The notes beneath the pieces are model-generated. The model made no database searches, was not told where the DNA came from, and saw only the letters and a program-made list of their open reading frames with translations. 64,000 nt of DNA from Heliocidaris erythrogramma (taxonomy: Eukaryota; Echinodermata; Echinoidea; Camarodonta; Echinometridae): assembly GCA_025617745.1 (NCBI GenBank), contig CM046853.1, positions 13,945,323 to 14,009,322 on the forward strand, in the 5' to 3' direction. Numbering within the stretch: the stretch's first letter is position 1; each line of letters starts with the position of its first letter. Of this stretch, positions 56,708-64,000 are shown in pieces. The translations under genes and the position numbers were made by a program.

Positions 56708-59700
56708 CTATCTCTTGGAGGCATACAGTCTGGTCCATTCTCTTGCTGTGAAAGGAGAAAAGAAAAGAGAAATGAAAGATAAGGAGGTTGAAACAAAGGG
56801 TGATAGAACAACCGAGGGAAAGAGTAATGAAAGTGTATGTGTAAGAGAGAGAGAGAGAGAGAGAGAGTAAATAATGACAAAATAAATAACCAATAAAAGC
56901 AAACAACAAAATCATTTCCATATAGCTAGCTAGCTGTTAATTAAAAGTTCCATTTGTATTTTGTTCATTCAGCCTGCATGTCACTTTCGATGAGAGTACA
57001 TCAATTTGGAATATATCACATATGAGTACATACTAACCTCCACGTCATATTTAGAATAGATGCTAATGCAGCTTTTTATTAACTTGTGTAAAGATACCAT
57101 AGTAGCTAAAACATATGAGAAGAGATGCTATTTCACTTCTTGAAACAATATATCACAGATCTGACCGGTCATCAGACTACTCTCTCATCCCATATGTTTG
57201 TGCTTTTCATTTGCGTAACTGTCAAAATATTAATGCTCGTCCTACTCCTTTCATAATACTGTACTTTCAAAAAATAATCTGGGACATAATTACAAACAGA
57301 TTGAGTATACTTTCAGAACAGCTCTCTTAAATAACAATTTATAGGGAGTTTTGGGTGAAAAGAAAGATAAAATTGTCAAAGAACCCCCCCCCCCCCAAAA
57401 AAAAAACACCCCTTATTTTGAATGTTAAAGACCTCAAGCATATCGTATCTGCCAAAAGAATTTGAGTGCAATATGTCATGACATATTCCAAACAAAAAAA
57501 CCCTACCTTAGACTAACAAATTTCACCAGCATATTTGAAATCCTAAGCTGTTTATTGGTATTACCCACTCACCTGTATTTATCGCTGATGCCTCATTGTC
57601 TTTCCATCGCTCTGCAACATCATTTGCTAAAGGATCATCAGGGTTGGGGGCACTCAGAAGGGCTTGAATTGACAGCAACACAGTTCGGATCTGGAGAGCA
57701 GGGCTCCATTTGTCTACCAAAATCAGAAAGAGATTTATGTCAATGGTCCTTGTTTAAAGATAAAACTGAGTTCTGGTCATGAGATTGAATTGTGAAAGAA
57801 ACTGTCTCAAAGCAATTGGGGAAATGTTGATTATATACACACACATGTATATGCTGTAAGGTTTTGGAATCACCAAAATAATAAGAAATTGACTCAATCC
57901 TGCTGAGAGTCACATGCACTGCACACAGAAATGTTTATATGGGACTGCACACAAATGTTTGGCCCAAACATTTCAGCTGTTTCTTGTCATATTTTGAATG
58001 TGAGAGCATTTGATGAGCAATCCTTTTCAGGGGACATATCTACTGTGATAATCTTCCAAACTAACATAAAAAGAATGAGAAAGCTCACAAATTATGTTTT
58101 ACCTTTCCCAGAACTCAAGCTCCCCTTTAATATTCAATTGTACTAGTTTCAAGGCCATTTCCTTTTAATCAAGATTCATAGTGACATCATTATTCCCCGA
58201 TGGCTCACTGTTGAATTCCAAAAACATTTAAAGAATAGCATTGTTAAAACTAAATTCTCAAAAGAAAAACCGTTATTTTTAGCCATTAAATAAATGAATA
58301 AATAATGAAAATAAAACAGAGCGTTATGCTGTAACGAGGCTGTATTAAATAATTTGTATGAGCAGGAAATAATATACAGTATCTCTCTACAGGGTTGACT
58401 AAATATAGCTCTTGATATAAAAATATGTGAGTTCTGGACATGCGATTGCATTGGGAAAGAAACTGTCTCAAAGCAACTGGGAAAAGTTGATCATATCTAC
58501 AAAATAATTGATATATACTTTGAGGTTTTGGAATCATCAAAATGACGAGAAACTAACCCAATCTTGCTGAAAAGCACATGCACTGCACACAGAAATGGGC
58601 ATATGGGACTGCACACACATGTGGCATGAAGGTTAGGCCCGAACAATGCAGCCATTTATCGCCATATTTCCAATATGAAGGCATTTGAAGAGCAATCCTT
58701 TTCAGGGGACATTTCTACAATGTTCTTCCAAACTGACATAAAATGCATGAGAAAGCTTTGAATTATTTTTCACTTTTCCCAGAACTCAACCTTTCCTTTA
58801 AAAGTACTTCATTCCGTTTGCAGCCCTAAATTTTGAAGTTGTGTGAGTATGCGATAAATTACAAAAGAATTATAATGGGAAAACTTGTGTGGATGTGAAA
58901 AAGATTATAATTTGCTTTCAAGTACGTAATAACAATTTGGTAACACTTTATTTTGCCAACTTGAAAAAATAATTGGGGGGGGGGGGGGGGGGGGGGGGGG
59001 ACAGTTACTCGTACATGTACTTGCAAACATTTCTGAATAGCTCCCTCTGCGACAAAAGCAAGATTTTCTTACAAAGGAGTTATAGAACTTGTGACCTTAA
59101 ATTTCATAGGCAGTATCTACAGGATGTCTACTATAAAAGGAAGTCTGCAAAAGGGATGAAGTACATTTAAATGCACATTTCAACCCAATTGCTTCCCATT
59201 TTCTCAAACGCAAGGTTGATCATGTCTACATAAGAGTTGGTGTAAACTGGGAGGTTTTAGAATCATCAAAATTATAAGAAATTGACTAAATTTGGCTGTA
59301 AAACACATGTATTTGTACTGCACACAGAAATGGATGTATGGGACAGTATACACACATGGCATGAATGTTCGGCCCGAACAATTCAGCTATTTCTAGTCAT
59401 ATTTCAAATATGAGGGCACTCGAAGAGCAATCCTGTTCAGGGGACATTTCTGCTATGAAATTCTTCCAAACTGTCATAAAAGGAATGAGAAAGCTCACAG
59501 ATTTTTTTTCACTTTTCCCCAGAACTCAACCTTCTCTTTAAATGTACATGTACATGTAGGTCCTCCCAAACGGTCCCCTAAGGATGCTGCATGATCATCA
59601 CATTTCATTCAATGCTGACAATGGTCAATATATTTCTCCACAAGAAGCCTGGATGTACTTACCTTTGAGTATATCAAGGCAGATACGTCCCAATTTATCA

Positions 59701-59807
59701 ACATTTGGATGATAGATTTTTGTCATAAAGCGTACTTTTGGTGCTGCCATTGGGTACTCTTCGGGAAGGAAGAGCTCTAGCTTAAAAATCCCCGCTTCAA
59801 AGGGAGA
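56708..59807 (-). CDS. UBE2N: UBE2N (Ubc13) ubiquitin-conjugating enzyme, 3' three exons, partial
   Basis: Three - strand exons join in phase: 59,807-59,663 ([20 protein letters not shown] through GRICLDILK), 57,713-57,573 ([20 protein letters not shown] through [20 protein letters not shown]) and 56,745-56,708 ([12 protein letters not shown], stop TAG). The active-site Cys lies in GRICLDILK and the HPN motif ([13 protein letters not shown]) is present. Near-identity to human UBE2N makes the call secure; the C-terminal few residues differ. UBE2N pairs with a UEV protein to build Lys63 chains for DNA damage tolerance and NF-kB signalling. About 45 N-terminal residues are missing and should lie right of 64,000. 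Confidence 0.96.
57758..58126. mobile_element. TTAA-type MITE family in UBE2N introns, copy 1
   Basis: Ends AGATAAAACTGAGTTCTGG and CCAGAACTCAAGCTCCCCT, bordered by TTAA on both sides (57,754-57,757 and 58,127-58,130). Three more copies in the same orientation lie at about 58,430-58,800, 59,195-59,542 and 59,913-60,315, sharing GCACACAGAAATG and CAATCCTTTTCAGGGGACAT. The element begins 40 bp from the acceptor of exon 57,573-57,713. Confidence 0.7.
58430..58800. mobile_element. TTAA-type MITE family, copy 2
   Basis: Same family as 57,758-58,126. The right terminus CCCAGAACTCAACC is followed by TTTCCTTTAA; the left terminus is eroded. Confidence 0.65.
58976..59000 (+). repeat. Long G homopolymer
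   Basis: About 24 consecutive G, one of several G or C tracts of 10 or more in the window (also near 5,186, 17,297, 18,901, 30,330). Potential G-quadruplex or sequencing-sensitive site. Confidence 0.9.
59195..59542. mobile_element. TTAA-type MITE family, copy 3
   Basis: Left end truncated; the right terminus CCAGAACTCAACCTTCTC ends in TTTAAA. Confidence 0.65.
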
Positions 59808-59912
59808 CTGGGGAGAGAAAGAAACAAAGAAACATTTAACTCATAAATGTAAAACAAAATCAAATTAATCAGTCAATCCTAATAAAACCACCTACATGCA
59901 TGAAGAACCATA

Positions 59913-60315
59913 TTTAAAGATAAAGTTGAGTGATGGTCACGTGATTACATTGTAAAATAAACTTGAAGTCTTGAAGTAGTTTAGGAAAGGTTGATTATGC
60001 AATACATACATAAGAATTAATGTATGCTGTAAGGTTTTGGAATCACCAAAATGAGAAGAAATTGACTCAGTCCTGCTGAGAGTCACATGCAATGCACACA
60101 GAAATGTGTATATGGGACTACATGTACAAACACATGTGGCATGAATGTTCTGGTCGAACACTTCAGCTATTTCTGGCCATATGAGGCAACTTGACAAGCA
60201 ATCCTTTTCAGTTGACATTTCTACTATGATATTCTTCCAAACTAAGAAATAAAGAATGAGAAAGCTCACAAATTATTTTTCACCTTCCCAGAACTCAACC
60301 TTCTCTTTCAATGCA
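59913..60315. mobile_element. TTAA-type MITE family, copy 4
   Basis: Left terminus TTTAAAGATAAAGTTGAGTG, right terminus CCCAGAACTCAACCTTCTCT; more diverged than copy 1. Lies about 100 bp upstream (in gene sense) of the exon at 59,663-59,807. Confidence 0.65.
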
Positions 60316-62050
60316 ATAATTAGTGGATTTATACAGATGTATTTTTGTATGTACGATATTGTATTATTAAATAAGTTATTCATGATATTGTAGTAATGTA
60401 AAGTAATAAAAATATATTTACATGTACATAGGTATATTAGGTATTATCTAATTATCTAATGTAAAACGCAATGAAATGTATTACATGTATGTAATGCATT
60501 ATTATAAATATAAAGTATTATTATAAATGGTACAATACAAAGCAAAACAAAGAAAAACAATATATTCAGATCAATGGAATACATGTACTTTGGAACATGT
60601 CCGAGATTTACCATTCTCTTTAAAACTGATCAGCGAATTAACAACAAATTTGTCTTTTAAAAATGTAATGCCACAACAGCGTCTATATTAACTCTTTCAT
60701 ATGTGACAGATAGACATTGTCATTTTCATACACCAATTGCTCGACCACAGGAAAGGCATACATGGTAGTCAATGTATATCAAGATCAAATCAAGCATTCT
60801 AAATATATCATTATAATTATATGCTACCATAAAAATCTTCAGAGACAATTGCAGATTTTTAAAAGATATTACCTTATTTCAACATTTAACAATAGTAAAC
60901 AAATGAGAAACCAAAAAAATAATGGACAAAAAAAAAATTACATGTAAATGTAATTTTCAATAATTCTTTTGCATTTTTATAAAGTTGGGTAGGGTAAAAG
61001 TAATAATGTGTGGTATCATAAGAAATGGGAATAACTTTCCTACAAGTTTTGTACACAATATTTTGTGAAATAATAGATGGTTAACGAAGTGCAAACATTT
61101 GAAAAGAATGCATTGATCACATTTTGGTAAAATTTTGAAGAGAGCTGAACCCCTTGGCACAGTAAGAGTTAAAATCATTTACATGTACAAAAGTAAACGT
61201 CAATTGATGAGTACCCAAGCACTGACTGAACTGGGCCACTGCTATAGAAAATTTAAAAAGACCCTACCTACATGCATCTTTAAACTAAGATATTTTCAAG
61301 CACATACAAACAAATATAATCTTATTTCACTTCCAAGCTTAACAATTACAAACAAGGAAACAGGAAAAATGTGTTGACAATATAATGAATGATTACAGGA
61401 TGAACATCTTGAGAGAAAATACGGAATTTCAAAGAAGTATAATACTGTATCATTTTGATTGAATTATTACTTTAATTATGTGAGCTCAAATTCCATGACC
61501 TCAAATTACTAATCTTATCTCAAACTAATAACTGTGCAAACCAGGCAAAATTTACATGAATGATCTTCAGTCAGGTTAATAGCGATTGTACACACTATAA
61601 GCACAAACTTCAGATTTTCATGAAATTTTTGTCAGATTTCTTTTCCCTTAAATTACTCTTTCATAAAACAAGAATAAGAACATGGGGTATCTATAGCATC
61701 TAAGCAGAATAAGGTTACATGTACATAGAAACTACAAACTACAAATACAGTGGACACTACATGTATTTACAACTGAGGTTTTCAAATACTGTAAATATTT
61801 AATATAAACTCATCTTGCATACATGCACATAAAAATAAACATAAATTAATCTTCTTTAAAGTAGCTATCCAAAGAAAATCACAAATATGGCAATTAATGT
61901 ATCACTAGAAACTGGGAAGCTTACAGATGGCAATCGTATAAGTTTTATGTCAACTGCGTATATGATGATTATAAAAACACAAATAAAAGCTCTTCTCAGC
62001 ATCTGGAATATCCGAGGATTCGCCAGAAATATAGCGAAGTTTTGATGTCG
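60316..62050. other. UBE2N upstream intron, no exon seen
   Basis: Very AT-rich. I searched the - strand for the missing UBE2N block around RYFHVVIAGP and for its first exon and found neither. No other coding signal. Confidence 0.5.
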
Positions 62051-62612
62051 TCACACTAGGGAACAATCATGCTTAAGCAGACGACGTCCTATAATGAATA
62101 AACCTAACTGCAATGCAATTATTTATCAAATTATAAAGAGTTTGGTACATTTACACATGACCTTATTTCACACCATTCTAAAAGCGAAAGTGAACCGATT
62201 CTGATAACTAAAACCGTTTGATAGTAAATACACAGGAGAAGGGTCAATGATCAATGAAATAAACCCCACTTTCAAATTGAAAAGCCCTCCGAATAATATC
62301 ACAGATTGTATTCGTTCCCTCTTGAAACGCCGAACATGCCCCGGTGCAAGCAGCTGAAAATACAATGGCGTCTTATTTTGTTTACAAGTGACTGATTCCT
62401 TTATTTTTTTAACGCTGCATTTTTCATCAAAATAATACCATACACGAAGTTAAGAGTGAGGCAACAGACTAACATTAAGACTGACGCTAGTCAAGTAAGA
62501 GAAATAAGTGAAGAGGAGATGACAAAACAGGCACTGAAAAATGTGTAAGATGTTATGGGACATCGTCTGCTTAGAACAGGACTGGTCCTTCGTGTGTCGT
62601 CACACCAGTGTT
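62048..62612. repeat. Inverted-repeat element with flanking GTCGTCACAC repeats
   Basis: TAAGCAGACGACGTCC near 62,074 and its near complement GGACATCGTCTGCTTA near 62,560 bound about 500 bp. Just outside, GTCGTCACACTAG (62,049) and GTCGTCACACCAG (62,600) form direct repeats. Probably a nonautonomous DNA transposon with imperfect ends. Confidence 0.5.
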
Positions 62613-63134
62613 GTAGCTAGAGCATTTTTAGTGGTGGTTGCAACCTCACTGACTTTGACCTGCATGTGGAGCATAGGTGTGGAGTGAGCGCAGCGAACTC
62701 AGCTTCACGACTATCGACCAGGGGTTCCGGGCAACGCCGCAGCGGGGGTACAGGCATGACAGGGGGCAGCGCCCCCTAAGCTTTTGCCTTATACAACATT
62801 TAAGGCCCACAATCCCAATTTCTAGATACCCAAATGACTTAAAAGAGTCACACATGAATGGCTGTAACTGAAACAAATTCATACTGCATTAGTTAGTAGA
62901 TATCATTATAACACTGTCTACAGTACAATGTCATTAGGCCTATACTGAAAAAAATGTGTGAAATGGATAATGAATTAAATTCAATAAAAAAACAAACAAA
63001 ATATAGCTGTGTTGTTTCATTCATTCAGCTGAACTACTTAGTACTTACTCACCTAAGTCAGCTTCACTTTCATTTTGTAACGCCTTTCCTTTTTTGTGCC
63101 CACAACTTGACCAAACCACGTAATACTAGTTAGT

Positions 63135-63147
63135 GGTCATATTGACC
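63135..63147. promoter_or_regulatory. ERE-type inverted repeat, second copy
   Basis: GGTCATATTGACC, an exact GGTCA-N3-TGACC core, beside copy B of the dispersed repeat (compare 15,804-15,816). Confidence 0.45.
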
Positions 63148-63180
63148 ACTGCGCGGGACTAATGCAAAAATACTACGAAT

Positions 63181-63823
63181 TTTCTATCGCATGTACTAAA
63201 GGTATGGGGGAGGAAAAAGATATTTAAAATACTTCCTATCAAATTCAGCTCTTAAAAATCTCACTCCTACCTCAAATTGCCGTTAGGAAGAACTTCTGAT
63301 ATTTCCAGCAAAATCCAAAGTCAAAATCATGTCCAAAACCGAAGAAATTCCCGCAGATTTTTTTTGACGATCGCATGTTGTTTTTATTCCGCCGATGTTT
63401 TAGACTAAAATCGGCCAATAAAATTTTGTCCACATGCACAAAGGAACTCGGTATCGCGTGCAAACCATCGATCTCTACGATCGCGCATGCAGAAAATTGG
63501 GACTTTTACGCGTGTGCGAAAAGGACAGAATTTTTAATGACCAAATTTTGGAGGGGAGATGTCTGCGCTCGCGGCGATCAGGAAATGTACACAATGACCT
63601 CCAATACCCCGTTTCGCCATAATTGACGGTAAATTACGGATTTCATTTTTGAAATTACCTTTTCCAACATCGGTAAGTTGAATTTATTGTATTTCATGTA
63701 TATGTTGGTGTCGGTTTTTGTAAATTAAATGCCGATTTTGAGTGAATGTTAGTGACTTTTGTGCAGTGGTATTTGAAAGTGTTGAGGTGTATGACTGCCT
63801 AGATTCTACACACGAAGTATAGT
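63181..63823 (-). repeat. Dispersed repeat, copy B (uninterrupted)
   Basis: Reverse complement of 14,624-14,883 joined to 15,831-16,212, without the 947-bp insertion. CpG-rich core (63,420-63,600) with GCGCATGC and CGATCG motifs. On - it ends in TTTGAGGTAGGAGTGAG like copy A. Whether it is a transposon or a shared promoter and leader segment is open. Confidence 0.7.
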
Positions 63824-64000
63824 AATGACGCTTTGAGTGAATTTGACTGCCTTCGCAATAGGAAATCATCTTATTGCGAACCAACCCCACACGATATGTC
63901 CCCGGCCCCTTGGTCGCGGACGCCGCCGGAGATGCGGCCGGAGGCGTATACATAGCTAGCTAGCTATACGTTCGGATTACAATCAATTTATATTTGAATT

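Noticed and set aside
62168..62365. Possible UBE2N N-terminal exon on -
   Set aside because: A frame with QLLAPGH after a TTTCAG acceptor superficially recalls the RLLAEPVPG segment of UBE2N, but the rest does not match and no RYFHV block follows. The true exons are probably beyond 64,000.
63684..63953. 89-codon - ORF starting MYTPPAASPAAS
   Set aside because: The Pro/Ala-rich start comes from a GCCGCC/CCGGCC repeat patch and the rest runs through the dispersed repeat copy B.

Overview
The window looks like nuclear DNA from an intron-rich, transposon-rich marine invertebrate, most plausibly an echinoderm such as a sea urchin. The evidence is many short exons with GT-AG introns, AT-rich introns, abundant small inverted-repeat elements, and frequent TACATGTA-type motifs. 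Species assignment is inference; there is no rRNA or other marker here. Nothing suggests bacterial DNA: there are no operons or Shine-Dalgarno-led ORFs.

Two genes can be read with high confidence. DCAF1 (VPRBP), a substrate receptor of CUL4-DDB1 ubiquitin ligases, runs on the + strand from the ATG at 20,815 to the stop at 51,324. I could place 33 coding exons. Their lengths sum to 4,689 nt (1,562 residues plus stop) and every intron phase joins correctly, so the coding model is essentially complete; only 5' UTR exons and the promoter are unplaced. Facing it on the - strand is the 3' part of UBE2N (Ubc13), the E2 that builds Lys63 ubiquitin chains. It has exons at 59,663-59,807, 57,573-57,713 and 56,708-56,745. 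Its N-terminal exons should lie beyond 64,000. The two genes are convergent, with about 5.4 kb between stop codons.

The first 20 kb has no gene I can name. It holds a possible first coding exon on the - strand (3,207-3,267), a coding-like open stretch (about 11,742-11,931), a CpG-rich promoter-like patch near 11.05 kb, telomere-like TTAGGG runs, inverted-repeat elements, a tRNA-like SINE head at 16.9 kb, and an unusual array of ACGT palindromes at 15.2-15.5 kb.

The introns of DCAF1 are crowded with mobile DNA. They contain a likely solo LTR and a TTAA-flanked element that together make up most of intron 12, a 1.35 kb element with a 6-bp target duplication in intron 17, and three Helentron-like elements with internal tandem repeats (introns 7, 20 and 22, the last nested inside another TTAA element). 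Small MITEs, 7SL-like SINEs and a near-perfect 60-bp-arm hairpin are also present. The tandem repeats of all three Helentron-like elements carry the nuclear-receptor DR1 pattern RGGTCAAAGGTCA, 16 perfect copies in all. Two small tandem duplications in DCAF1 have copied a splice acceptor (before exon 11) and a splice donor (exon 21).
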